Assembly: GCA_035556755.1 (NCBI GenBank)
Contig: DATMEP010000047.1
Coordinates: forward strand, 3,515-67,514
Direction: 5' to 3'
Source: VRUE01 sp035556755
GTDB taxonomy: Bacteria > Actinomycetota > Thermoleophilia > Solirubrobacterales > 70-9
DNA: 64,000 bases
The first letter of the stretch is position 1. Each line of letters starts with the position of its first letter. The position numbers and the translations under genes are program-made. Positions 49,401-57,527 of this stretch are shown here, in pieces. Under the pieces are notes generated by a model, which searched no databases, was not told the DNA's origin, and was given only the letters and a program-made list of their open reading frames with translations.

Positions 49401-52400
49401 TTTCCTGCCCTCCGTTGTGCATTGGCGTTTCGACTTCGTGCATGCCTCTGGTGCTTGCGATGGGACTTACGCCGAACGCAGCGCACCTTGTCGTCGCGAT
49501 TCACCTTGCGCTTGCCCCGAGGACAGGGTTTCGGCTTGGACGGAGGCGGTGGGACGACAGGGACAACCGCTTCGCTCGCATCGCTGCTCGGCGCCGCGGG
49601 GGACGTCGGGGGAGCAGGCGTGCAGGGCGGATCGCAGTTCGGCGGTCCCGGAGGCGCGGGCGCGAAGCCACCGCCAACTCGGGCAACGTAGACGTCGATG
49701 GCCGAATCTCCGTCCTGGGGCAGGAGCTGCTGGTAGGTCTGGAAGGCAACCAGGCTCCCGTCGTGGGAGAGCACTGCCCTGTCCCGCAGCGTGCCCGAGG
49801 TATCCACGGTCCCGGGCAGTCGAGTGAGCTGGCCATCGGCCCAGAGATATGAATCGACAGCCCGATTGACGTCTCCCGGGATCAGCTTCTCGGCCGTCCG
49901 GAAGACGATCGCGTTCCCATCTTCGCTCACCCAGCGACTTTGCTCGGCGAAGTCGGTTCCGGGAGGAGCGACCGGACCGCGCCCGCCGACGTCGAAGGCC
50001 CCGTTGTCGGCGATCGGCGGCACCGGCTTGCTGAGACGCTCGATCAACTGGCTGCCGGTGTGATACCGGAAGACATCACGAAAGCTGCCATCCCCATCGT
50101 CAGAACTGAGCGGCGCCTTCGACTCGAAAACCAGGACATGGCCATCCCCGCCGACCTCGTTCCCGTTGCCGTCCTCACGGAGGACGGGCACCGGGTAGGC
50201 CAGGTTGCGAAAGCTGCCGGCTCCGCCCCAAAGTCCCTGCTCATCATTCGCCGTACCGTTGGCAGCGTCACCCGGTGCAAGGGTGCCGATAAAAGCGATT
50301 GCTTCGCTGGCACGATCCCAGGAGTAGAGATTGGGCTGGCCCAGGGCGGCGCTGAGGCCTTTCGGGCTGGTGTCGGTCGTGAGAACGCCATTGGCGACGA
50401 AGTACACGTGCGAGCCATTGCCCGAGATACCCGTGATCCCGTTGAGGACTTCGGCGCCGGCACCGGCGATCGGATGGCCCGTAGCGACTTCGCCGGCCGA
50501 GACCTGGATCAATCGCTGGCCGGAAGGCAAGGCCGCGTCGTAGAGGTACAGGTCGCAGCTGGTCGTGGTCGCGAGGCTGGCGGTACAAGATGTCCCGTTC
50601 GCATCCCGATCCGAATTGGCGAGCTGGCGGTTGGTCGTGAAGTAGACCTTGGTTCCGTCTGCCGAAGCCCCTTGGTAGAAATCATCGCCGTCCACCGAGC
50701 TGCACGGTTCCGGTTCGACCCGGTTGCACTCCGAGGCGATCAGCTCGCCGATCCAGGGGCCCTGTTGGCTCTCGAGCCGTTCGAGGATGCGTAGCTTGCT
50801 CGACGCGCTGCACTCCGAGCCGACAGGCTGGCTCGGCCGGCTCGAGAAGTACACGCGTGATCCGTCCGGAGATATGGCCCCCTGGTTGCGGGCGCCCACG
50901 CCTTCGCCACCGATGCCACCTATGCGCGTACCGCAGCCGTTGCCCCAGAATTTGCCAAGGCGGTCGAAGGCGAGGAGGTCCAGCTTCGGGTTGCCATTCG
51001 CGTCCAGCGTGGCTACATAGGTGTTGCCGTCGGCCGCTGCGCCGCTCGGCGCGGGGTCGCCCGGTCGATAAGCGGTGGAGGTCCGTCCGGGGACAAAGTA
51101 GAGATGGCTGTGATCAGCGGATGCACCCTGCAGCCGCGATTTGTCTATGTCTCCAGGTTCTCCCCCCCCGACCGGCTCAAGCAATGGTGAAAAAGAGATG
51201 GGAGGAACGCCGATGGCGCCGCTGAAAGCCTGGCCTTTCCCCACATGCCACTGCTCAGGGGTGGCCCCCACGCGGAACCAGCGGCTCAGATCAGGCGTGA
51301 AGCTCTGTGCTTCCCCGAAGGAGCTCCAGCCCTTGTAGATACCAGCTTGCCCGGTGAAGACGGTCTGCCAGTCTGACCCGGTGCGCGATGCAACATAGGG
51401 TTCGCCTTCGATCGGCAGGTTGGTCGGGTTGCCGGCCAACCCTGCCGCAGATCTGAACAGAATCCGCTCGCCGTCAGTCGAGACGGTTGGCGACTTCGCC
51501 GGCTGGCCGCCCTTCTGCGGTGGGCTGACCATCTCCAGTGCCATGCAGTCGGGCAGGAGAATCGCCTCGATCCCCTGTTCGGCCCGCCGCGCGGCGTTGG
51601 GGCAGCTGTCCGCTGGCGCATCTCCGGTGGTGAAGGTGCGGTCCTCGCCCTCGGCGGCGAGAGCCGAGTTTGAGGCAAGGAGGCGATAGTGGTAGGTGGT
51701 GTTGGGCTCCAGCGGTTCGGTCGACGCAGACACCGCGACGTCGGAGGTGCCTTCGCCGAGCGCGTTGACGCTCGGCTCGCATGGGGTGCTCGTCCCGTAT
51801 GCCGTCGTCGTCCCGTACTCGAAATGGCAGTCGCTGACTTTGAACCCTTCGGGGTTGACCGTTCCTTCCAGCATGCGCAGCGAGAAGTCGGCCCCGGCAC
51901 CGGCAGCGCCGGTGACGACGAGCGGCGGTCGATCGGGGGGATCGGCGAGGACGTAGACGCGCTGTTCGCTCGTGGTCCCCGAAGGCACAAAGAGGCGCCC
52001 GTTGGCCGGATTGGCGGCGAGGTCGTTGACCGAGTTGATTCCCGCGGCTGCCATGTGGGTGTCGAGCAAGGCTCCGCTGGGGTCGAGCTCGAGGACACGG
52101 CGCTCTTGGGCCGGGGCGGGTGGCGTGCCGGCTCCAGCAGGGAAGACCTTGACGACGAAGACGTGGTCGGCGGCGCCGACCGCGACGTCGGTGGGATTGT
52201 TGGCGGCGGCCCCGGTCGAGGTGGTGCCACTCACGGTCGCCGGCGCAAAGGCGCCCTGGGGAGTCACGACGTTGCCGGGCAGGGTGAAGCGCTGCACCCT
52301 GAAGTTGGTCGTCGGCTCGACCGCGTAGATCGCGCCGCTTGAGTCCTCGGCCACCCTGGTCGGCGTATTGGTGGCGAACTGGCCCGGATTGTTGCCGGGA

Positions 52401-53326
52401 GCGGTGGTTTGCCCCGCCTGACAATTACCGGTGGCGGTCGAGGTGCAGACCTCGAAGACATTCGCGCCCAGGTCGCCCGGTTTGCCGGTCGGGATCACGT
52501 CCCAGCCCCACAGGCGGACGAATGCGCCGCTCGTGGTGAATTCCTGAATACGGCGGTTGCCGGGGTCGGGGACGATCACGTTGCCGGCGTTGGGGGCACC
52601 GGCAGGCGCTACGGCCGGCTGAGGCCCGGCGACGGTGGACGAGAACTCCCCGCCCGAGGTCGGCGCGGTCGCCGAGCCGATCTGGCAGTCGGCCGCGACG
52701 GTACAAACCTCGAAGACGTTGACTCCCACGTCACCGGGCTTGCCGCTCTGGATCACGTCCTTGCCGAACGCGCGGACAAAGGATCCGGTGGCGGAGAAGA
52801 CCTCGACCCGCCGGAAGAGCTGATTGGTGACGTAGAGATTGCCGCTGGCTTGGTCGATCGCGATCCCGTAGGGCGATGAGAGCTCGCCTCCCAGGGCGGG
52901 AGTGATCGAGGCGATGCCCGCCTTGCAGTCCGCCGCGACGGCGCAGATCTCGAAGACGTTCGTCCCCAGGTCCCCAGGCTTGCCGGCCTGGATCACATCG
53001 AACCCCCAGGCGCTGATGAAGGTCCCGTCGGCGGCGAAGCGCTCAATGCGGTTGTTGCCGCGGTCGGCGACGTAGATGTCGCCGACGCCCGCACCGCCGG
53101 CGCCGCTCTGGTTCACCGCCACGCCGGCGGGGCCGCCGAGGACGCTGGTGTTGAACTGACCGCCCAGGGTGCCGCCCGAGCCAAAGGAGAAGTAGACGCC
53201 CTTGGTCGCCTGGGCGCCTCCCGTCAGGACCAGCGCGAGGCAACAAAGCAAGGCGGACAGGCCGAGAGCGACCAACGGGCGCCGGGTGCTCGTCGAGGTG
53301 GCCACGCCACGTGCCTTTGCCTTCAC
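49397..53326 (-). CDS. Giant secreted beta-propeller protein, partner A (copy 2)
   Basis: 1309 residues with a GTG start (AAGGAG upstream) and signal peptide ending near GGAQA. The NHL propeller has at least three near-copies of a signature insert, W/F-G-x-D-V-I-x-x-G-K-P-G-D-x-G-x-N-V-F-E-x-C, followed by a second Cys and A-G. A fibronectin-like unit (VNPEGFKVSDCHFEYGTT, LEPNTTYHYRLLASN) leads to a conserved SCPN-LPDC-MVSP block and a TolB/PD40-like propeller. A Pro-rich stretch and a Lys/Arg-rich tail with two cysteines (PCPRGKRKVNRDDKVRCVRR) end it. The plan equals copy 1 (14802-18497). Upstream leader and promoter are described separately. Confidence 0.8.
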   Translation of the reverse strand: MKAKARGVATSTSTRRPLVALGLSALLCCLALVLTGGAQATKGVYFSFGSGGTLGGQFNTSVLGGPAGVAVNQSGAGGAGVGDIYVADRGNNRIERFAADGTFISAWGFDVIQAGKPGDLGTNVFEICAVAADCKAGIASITPALGGELSSPYGIAIDQASGNLYVTNQLFRRVEVFSATGSFVRAFGKDVIQSGKPGDVGVNVFEVCTVAADCQIGSATAPTSGGEFSSTVAGPQPAVAPAGAPNAGNVIVPDPGNRRIQEFTTSGAFVRLWGWDVIPTGKPGDLGANVFEVCTSTATGNCQAGQTTAPGNNPGQFATNTPTRVAEDSSGAIYAVEPTTNFRVQRFTLPGNVVTPQGAFAPATVSGTTSTGAAANNPTDVAVGAADHVFVVKVFPAGAGTPPAPAQERRVLELDPSGALLDTHMAAAGINSVNDLAANPANGRLFVPSGTTSEQRVYVLADPPDRPPLVVTGAAGAGADFSLRMLEGTVNPEGFKVSDCHFEYGTTTAYGTSTPCEPSVNALGEGTSDVAVSASTEPLEPNTTYHYRLLASNSALAAEGEDRTFTTGDAPADSCPNAARRAEQGIEAILLPDCMALEMVSPPQKGGQPAKSPTVSTDGERILFRSAAGLAGNPTNLPIEGEPYVASRTGSDWQTVFTGQAGIYKGWSSFGEAQSFTPDLSRWFRVGATPEQWHVGKGQAFSGAIGVPPISFSPLLEPVGGGEPGDIDKSRLQGASADHSHLYFVPGRTSTAYRPGDPAPSGAAADGNTYVATLDANGNPKLDLLAFDRLGKFWGNGCGTRIGGIGGEGVGARNQGAISPDGSRVYFSSRPSQPVGSECSASSKLRILERLESQQGPWIGELIASECNRVEPEPCSSVDGDDFYQGASADGTKVYFTTNRQLANSDRDANGTSCTASLATTTSCDLYLYDAALPSGQRLIQVSAGEVATGHPIAGAGAEVLNGITGISGNGSHVYFVANGVLTTDTSPKGLSAALGQPNLYSWDRASEAIAFIGTLAPGDAANGTANDEQGLWGGAGSFRNLAYPVPVLREDGNGNEVGGDGHVLVFESKAPLSSDDGDGSFRDVFRYHTGSQLIERLSKPVPPIADNGAFDVGGRGPVAPPGTDFAEQSRWVSEDGNAIVFRTAEKLIPGDVNRAVDSYLWADGQLTRLPGTVDTSGTLRDRAVLSHDGSLVAFQTYQQLLPQDGDSAIDVYVARVGGGFAPAPPGPPNCDPPCTPAPPTSPAAPSSDASEAVVPVVPPPPSKPKPCPRGKRKVNRDDKVRCVRRKSHRKHQRHARSRNANAQRRAGK

Positions 53327-53340
53327 GGATTCTCTCCTTG

Positions 53341-53416
53341 TCCCTGAGCCCCTCTGCCGGCCGCTTCCCTGGCGGCCCTCCCTGGGCTCGGTTTCCCTGT
53401 GGGGTACTTGTCCCTG
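53341..53416 (-). promoter_or_regulatory. Leader with five CAGGGA repeats
   Basis: The minus-strand leader of the giant gene contains CAGGGA five times (complement TCCCTG at 53341, 53366, 53379, 53394 and 53411). One copy lies in the loop of the stem GGCCGC/GCGGCC (53359-53377). Another ends one base before the AAGGAG ribosome site. Such GGA-in-loop repeats recall CsrA-type targets, but no CsrA gene is in view. Confidence 0.5.
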
Positions 53417-53443
53417 CCGCCCTTTCTGGAAGGCGACGCGGAG

Positions 53444-53472
53444 AGAATAAAAGATCTGGTTTACAAATGCAA
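53444..53472 (-). promoter_or_regulatory. Candidate promoter of the second giant-protein operon
   Basis: On the minus strand TTGCAT (53472-53467), a 17-nt spacer and TATTCT (53449-53444). The predicted start near 53437 gives a leader of about 110 nt to GTG 53326. The region is A+T-rich compared with its neighbours. Confidence 0.6.
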
Positions 53473-53495
53473 GGAGAAGTTTTTGATTCGAAGGT

Positions 53496-54170
53496 TTATG
53501 GCTCTGGATGGGCGAGGCGCTGGGCCTCTTTGCGGCCCAGGTAGGGCGCGAGGACGAGCTCGGTGAGGTCGGGGAGGAGCTCGCGGAGGCGGTCGGCGGC
53601 GCCGGCGTTGAGGCGGCGGACGATCAGGGTCGCGACGCCGCCGATCAGGGCCTGGTCGCGGACTTCGACGTTGCGGTCGGGGGGATCGGGCTCGGGCCGC
53701 AGGGTCTCGGCCAGCAGCTGCATCGCGTCGCGGTAGCGGGCCGCTACCTCGCCCCCGGCGGCCGGCGGCTCGACCAGGTAGCAGCGGGCGACGGCGGGGT
53801 CGCGGGCGAGGACGTCGAGCAGAGCATCGAGCCTCGCCCTGACCCGGTCGGGCCAGGGCTCGCTCGCTCCCGGCGCCGCCAGCATCGACTCCCGGACGTG
53901 CGCGTCGATCATCTCGTAGGCGGCGAGGAAGCTGTCCTCCTTGCCCTCGAAGTGCTCGTAGAAGGTGCGGCGCGAGATCTTCGCCGCCGCGACGATGCGG
54001 GCGATCGTGGTCGCCTCGTAGCCGTGCTCGGCGACCGCCTCGACCACCCCGTTGAGCAGGCGTTCGCGCTGGTTCTCGGCGACGTAGGTGCGCGGCAGGC
54101 CGTGGCGACCCGGCGGCAGGCGAACCTCGCCGGAGGCAGGGGCGCCGGCGATCTGGGGCGTCTCAGACAT
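53496..54170 (-). CDS. TetR-family regulator 1
   Basis: A 224-residue TetR-type repressor. A head RLPPGRHGLPRTYVAENQRERLL precedes the helix-turn-helix (VVEAVAEHGYEATTIARIVAAAKISRRTFYEHFEGKEDSFLAAYE, about 38-85). The C-terminal ligand domain has RVRARLDALLDVLARDPAVARCYLVEPPAAG. The head motif R-L-P-P-G-R-H-G-L-P is shared with the regulator at 55604, the other outer member of this four-gene cluster. Its ATG overlaps the end of the upstream regulator by 8 nt, so the two are co-translated. Confidence 0.9.
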   Translation of the reverse strand: MSETPQIAGAPASGEVRLPPGRHGLPRTYVAENQRERLLNGVVEAVAEHGYEATTIARIVAAAKISRRTFYEHFEGKEDSFLAAYEMIDAHVRESMLAAPGASEPWPDRVRARLDALLDVLARDPAVARCYLVEPPAAGGEVAARYRDAMQLLAETLRPEPDPPDRNVEVRDQALIGGVATLIVRRLNAGAADRLRELLPDLTELVLAPYLGRKEAQRLAHPEP

Positions 54171-54840
54171 CGTCGGCTCGGGCCCTGGCGCCCGGCTCCG
54201 CCTCGTCCAGATAGGGACCGAGCGCGATCTCGGTCAGCTCCGGCAGCAGCTCTCCCACCTCGTTGGCGCGATCCAGCTCGAGCTGCTGGCGCAGCAGCCA
54301 GGCGATACCGCCGGCCGCTGCCTCCTCAACCGTATCGGGCAGCCCGCGCGGCGCCGAGTCGAGCAGGCGTCCCTGGCGCAGCGCCGCCGCCGCGACGTCG
54401 AGTGTCGCTTCGTAGCGAACCCGCAGCGCCGGCCCGCCGCCCGGCGCCTCGACCAGGCAGAGGCGCGCCCGGGCGGGCCGCGCGGCGACCGTCGCCACCA
54501 GGGCGGCGAGCGCCGTGCGCACCCGCCCGGGCCAGTCCGCCTCTCCCCCCTCCTCTCCAGGCTCCCGCAGCTCCACCCCCGTCTCCACCACCGCCCGGTC
54601 GAAGGCAGCGACGAAGCACGCTTCTTTGTCGGCGAAGTGCTCGTAGAAGGTGACCGAGGAGACGTGGGCCACCTTGACGATCGCTTCGATCGAGGTCCCC
54701 GCGCAACCGCGCTCGCCGATCAGATCCTCGGCCGCGTCGAGCAGACGCTCGCGCTGCTGCGCGGCGAGCGTGCCGGCGGGCGGGGCTCCTTCCCGCTCCC
54801 TCGCCGGCTTCGAGGCGAGTCTCTGCGAGAGGTACTGCAT
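54163..54840 (-). CDS. TetR-family regulator 2
   Basis: 225 residues. Helix-turn-helix about 25-80 (AAQQRERLLDAAEDLIGERGCAGTSIEAIVKVAHVSSVTFYEHFADKEACFVAAFD). The C-terminal domain contains RVRTALAALVATVAARPARARLCLVEAPGGG, like its neighbours. It is the first gene of the minus-strand pair and starts 68 nt from the divergent regulator 3. No enzyme or pump gene, the usual TetR target, stands next to the cluster. Confidence 0.9.
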   Translation of the reverse strand: MQYLSQRLASKPAREREGAPPAGTLAAQQRERLLDAAEDLIGERGCAGTSIEAIVKVAHVSSVTFYEHFADKEACFVAAFDRAVVETGVELREPGEEGGEADWPGRVRTALAALVATVAARPARARLCLVEAPGGGPALRVRYEATLDVAAAALRQGRLLDSAPRGLPDTVEEAAAGGIAWLLRQQLELDRANEVGELLPELTEIALGPYLDEAEPGARARADDV

Positions 54841-54908
54841 GGATCGAGAGTAGCCGAGATTAAAAAGATTTCATATCTGGCAAAAAAGGAGTAGTTTTTA
54901 TAGGGCAT
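54841..54908. promoter_or_regulatory. Shared control region of two divergent TetR pairs
   Basis: This 68-nt stretch is strongly A+T-rich. Toward the plus strand TTTATA and TATAGG lie 4-6 nt before the ATG at 54909. Toward the minus strand TTTTTAATC serves as a possible -10. GGCATATGCC (54904-54913), a perfect 10-base palindrome, covers the plus-strand start codon. AGAT and ATCT near 54867-54878 form a further small repeat. A single bound regulator could control both directions. Confidence 0.5.
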
Positions 54909-55607
54909 ATGCCATCGGATGCCCTACCAGCACGAGAGGCAGTCGCCTCGGGCAACGGCGGACTCTCCGACGAGCAGGTGCGCGAGGGGGCGATGGAAGG
55001 AGCCCTGATCGCCGCCGGGGAAGTCGGTTACCGCGAGGCCTCGGTCCGCGCCATCCTCGAGCACAGCGGCGGCCACCGGGCGCAGTTCTACAAGCACTTC
55101 GAGAGCAGGGAGGACTGCTTCGCGCAGGCCTACGCGACCTGGGTCGACCGGCTCTGCGTCGACCTGCTGGAGGCCGCGGCGAGCGCGTCCGGCTGGGAGG
55201 CGGGGGTGCGGGCGGCGCTGGTCGAGCTGTTCCGCTTCGTCAGCGGCCGGCCGGCGATCGCGCGGGCGCTCTTCGTCGAGGTCCAGATCGCCGGCGAGCC
55301 GGCGCTGTCCCGCCACGAGGCCGCGGTCGAGCGGGCCGCGGCGGCGCTGGACGGCGCCCGGGCCGAGATCGAGCCCGAGCGGGCGCCGCCCGAGGCGACC
55401 GGCGTCTTCGTCGTCGGCGGCATCGAGTCCTGTGTCTGCGAGGTGCTGACCGCCGGCGACCCGGCGCGGATATGGGACACGCTGCCGGAGCTGATGCACC
55501 TCGCGGTCGGCTCCTACTTCGACAGGGAGGCGGCGGAGGCGGCGTTCGAGGAGGCCAGCATCATGCTGGAGCGCGACCGCGCCAAGCAGGGCGGGGAGGC
55601 CGGATGA
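54909..55607 (+). CDS. TetR-family regulator 3
   Basis: 232 residues. The helix-turn-helix is EGALIAAGEVGYREASVRAILEHSGGHRAQFYKHFESREDCFAQAYATWVD (about 33-83). The ligand domain begins RAALVELFRFVSGRPAIARALFVEVQIAGEPAL. Its recognition helix (HSGGHRAQFYKHF) differs from those of the other three. It starts at ATG 54909 with at most a poorly placed ribosome site (AAGGAG 17 nt upstream) and overlaps the next regulator by 4 nt. Confidence 0.9.
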   Translation: MPSDALPAREAVASGNGGLSDEQVREGAMEGALIAAGEVGYREASVRAILEHSGGHRAQFYKHFESREDCFAQAYATWVDRLCVDLLEAAASASGWEAGVRAALVELFRFVSGRPAIARALFVEVQIAGEPALSRHEAAVERAAAALDGARAEIEPERAPPEATGVFVVGGIESCVCEVLTAGDPARIWDTLPELMHLAVGSYFDREAAEAAFEEASIMLERDRAKQGGEAG

Positions 55608-56266
55608 CCAGGCTGCGACTCGTCGCGAGCGCGCCCGGGGCGGGCACGGCCGAGCTGGACACGATGGCCGCGGTGCGGCTGCCCCCCGGCCGGCACGGCC
55701 TGCCGGCCGACCTGGTGCGGGCGAACCAGCGGCAGCGGATGCTCGAAGCCGCCACCGAGGCGCTCGCCGAGCACGGCTACGGCCGCATCACCGCGGCCCG
55801 GGTCACCGAGCTGGCCGGGGTCTCGAGCCGCACCTTCTACCAGCACTTCGAGGACCTCTGGGCCTGCCTGCTCGCGGCCTACGAGACGGAGGCAGCCGGC
55901 CTCCGCGGCGCGATCGAAGGAGCCTGCGCGGCGGCCGAGGCCGACGGGGCCGACCGGGCGCGAGCGGGGATCGCCGCGGCGCTCGACTTCCTCGCCTCCG
56001 AACCGGCCGTCGCCCGCCTGCTGAGTGCCGAGCCGCCGCCGCAGGTCGTCGCCCTCGCCGCAGCGCGGCGTGACCTCGCCGAGCAGCTCGGCACGATGCT
56101 GCGCGGCGCCATCGAGCAGGGCGGCACCATCCCTCTGCCCGGCCTCGAGCGGCGCCTGATCGGTGCCGCCCTGGCTCTCGTCGCAACCCGCTCCGGCGAC
56201 GGCGACCCGCGCCGCCTGCGCGACCTGGAGCCGGAGCTCAGCGAGCTCCTGCTTCCCGTGCTCTAG
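55604..56266 (+). CDS. TetR-family regulator 4
   Basis: 220 residues from ATG 55604, which overlaps the preceding stop (ATGA). A head with RLPPGRHGLPADLVRANQRQRML matches regulator 1, and the helix-turn-helix AATEALAEHGYGRITAARVTELAGVSSRTFYQHFEDLWACLLAAYE is close to it. The C-terminal domain includes GIAAALDFLASEPAVARLLSAEPPP. The open frame extends upstream, but in antisense-like low-complexity sequence. With regulators 1-3 it forms two mirror-image pairs. Confidence 0.85.
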   Translation: MTRLRLVASAPGAGTAELDTMAAVRLPPGRHGLPADLVRANQRQRMLEAATEALAEHGYGRITAARVTELAGVSSRTFYQHFEDLWACLLAAYETEAAGLRGAIEGACAAAEADGADRARAGIAAALDFLASEPAVARLLSAEPPPQVVALAAARRDLAEQLGTMLRGAIEQGGTIPLPGLERRLIGAALALVATRSGDGDPRRLRDLEPELSELLLPVL

Positions 56267-56271
56267 ATCGT

Positions 56272-56883
56272 CTACTGGCGACGCTTGCGAAACGAGATCG
56301 ACGGAGGGACCTGCTCGCGGATCTCCGCCAGGAGGCGCGCGGAGATCTCCGTTGGCTCTTCGCTGGGCCGCGCCTGTCCCCCTGCGGGCTCGAAGAAGCG
56401 GGTCCGCAGCCGTGGGCGACGGGGAAAGCCGGTGAGGTCGCTCGTCCCCTCGATCGCCACGCAGACCAGCTTCGCCTCCGGGACCTCGAGCGCGAGCCGG
56501 CCGACTCCGCTGCGCGCGCGCCGCACCTCGGCGCGCGAGCGGGTGCCTTCGGGGAAGACGCCGATGCAGGCGCCGCGCCGCAGCTCCTCGATCGCCCGCG
56601 ACAGCGCTCCGACGTCGCCCGCCCCCCGCTCGATCGGTATCTGACCCATCCCGTCCAGGATCGGACTCAGGCCCCGCACGTCCCACAGCGACGATTTGGC
56701 GAGCGCCCTGATCTGGCGGCGCCGGATCGCCGCCACCCCCACGGTCACCGGGTCCCAGTGGCTGTCGTGGTTGGCGACCACGAGCACCGGCCCGTCCGCC
56801 GGCAGCGCCTCCAGCCCTTCCACCTCGAGCCGCCCCCACGCCGCAACCACCGGCCTGCATATGGCCATCGCGGTTCTGTACAT
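56272..56883 (-). CDS. 1-acylglycerol-3-phosphate acyltransferase (PlsC family)
   Basis: 203 residues from ATG 56883, chosen for the AAGGAG site 9 nt upstream; an in-frame ATG 30 codons earlier would add a poor N-terminus. The PlsC motifs are clear: NHDSHWDP (the N-H-x4-D acyltransferase motif), GQIPIERG, and GVFPEGTRS. It transfers a fatty acyl chain to lysophosphatidic acid or a related acceptor at the membrane. No other lipid gene is adjacent. Convergent with regulator 4. Confidence 0.9.
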   Translation of the reverse strand: MYRTAMAICRPVVAAWGRLEVEGLEALPADGPVLVVANHDSHWDPVTVGVAAIRRRQIRALAKSSLWDVRGLSPILDGMGQIPIERGAGDVGALSRAIEELRRGACIGVFPEGTRSRAEVRRARSGVGRLALEVPEAKLVCVAIEGTSDLTGFPRRPRLRTRFFEPAGGQARPSEEPTEISARLLAEIREQVPPSISFRKRRQ

Positions 56884-57115
56884 GGGGCTGGGCTCCTTCA
56901 AGGGAAGCGTGAGTTCTACTCGACCCGCCCGCCTCACGCGAATGGTGCGATGAATGCAATTTGTCTGAAGCATCTAAGTGATGAAAGTCACGCAGTTGCT
57001 GCGGCTCCGCCTGGGATGGTTTCTCGGCGGGGCTCGCGGGGGTAGACCTCGGACCGACTGGCGTTGCCAGATCCGGATAGTCAAGTGCCGATTCCAACGA
57101 ACTAAAGTGTCATCC

Positions 57116-57526
57116 GTGACCCAGAGCCAGAGACCCCTCGAGCTGATCCTCGCCCGCAACCTGATGTCGGCCCTCTCGACGCCGGCTTTCCTGGTCGACG
57201 AGGGCGGCCTGCTCGTCTTCTACAACGAGGCGGCGGGGGTGCTGCTCGGCAAACGGTTCGAGGAACTGGGCACGGTCGGCCCGCAGGAGTGGGGGGCGAT
57301 GTTCGGTCCCTTCGACGGGGCGGGCGAGCCGATCCCCTACGACGAGCTGCCGCTCGTCGTCGCCGTGCGCAACGGCCGCCCCGCCCACGCCAGCTTCTCG
57401 ATCCGCTCCACCGACGGCGCGGCGCACGAAGTCGAGGTCTCGGCCTTCCCGATCCTCACCGCTCACGGCTCCCAGGGCGCGATCGCGGTCTGCTGGCCGG
57501 CGGCGTCCAACGGAGCGGGAGCCTGA
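57116..57526 (+). CDS. Single PAS-domain protein
   Basis: 136 residues from GTG 57116 (TAAAGT hexamer 7 nt upstream, no ribosome site; GTG 57107 is an alternative). One PAS domain spans nearly the whole chain: STPAFLVDEGGLLVFYNEAAGVLLGKRFEELG, a middle with EWGAMFGPFDGAGEPIPYDELPLVVAVRNGRPAH, and the end strands FSIRSTDGAAHEVEVSAFPIL. There is no kinase, cyclase or DNA-binding part. It ends one base before the start of the MBL hydrolase, so the two proteins probably work together, with PAS as the sensor. Confidence 0.8.
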   Translation: MTQSQRPLELILARNLMSALSTPAFLVDEGGLLVFYNEAAGVLLGKRFEELGTVGPQEWGAMFGPFDGAGEPIPYDELPLVVAVRNGRPAHASFSIRSTDGAAHEVEVSAFPILTAHGSQGAIAVCWPAASNGAGA

Positions 57527-57527
57527 G

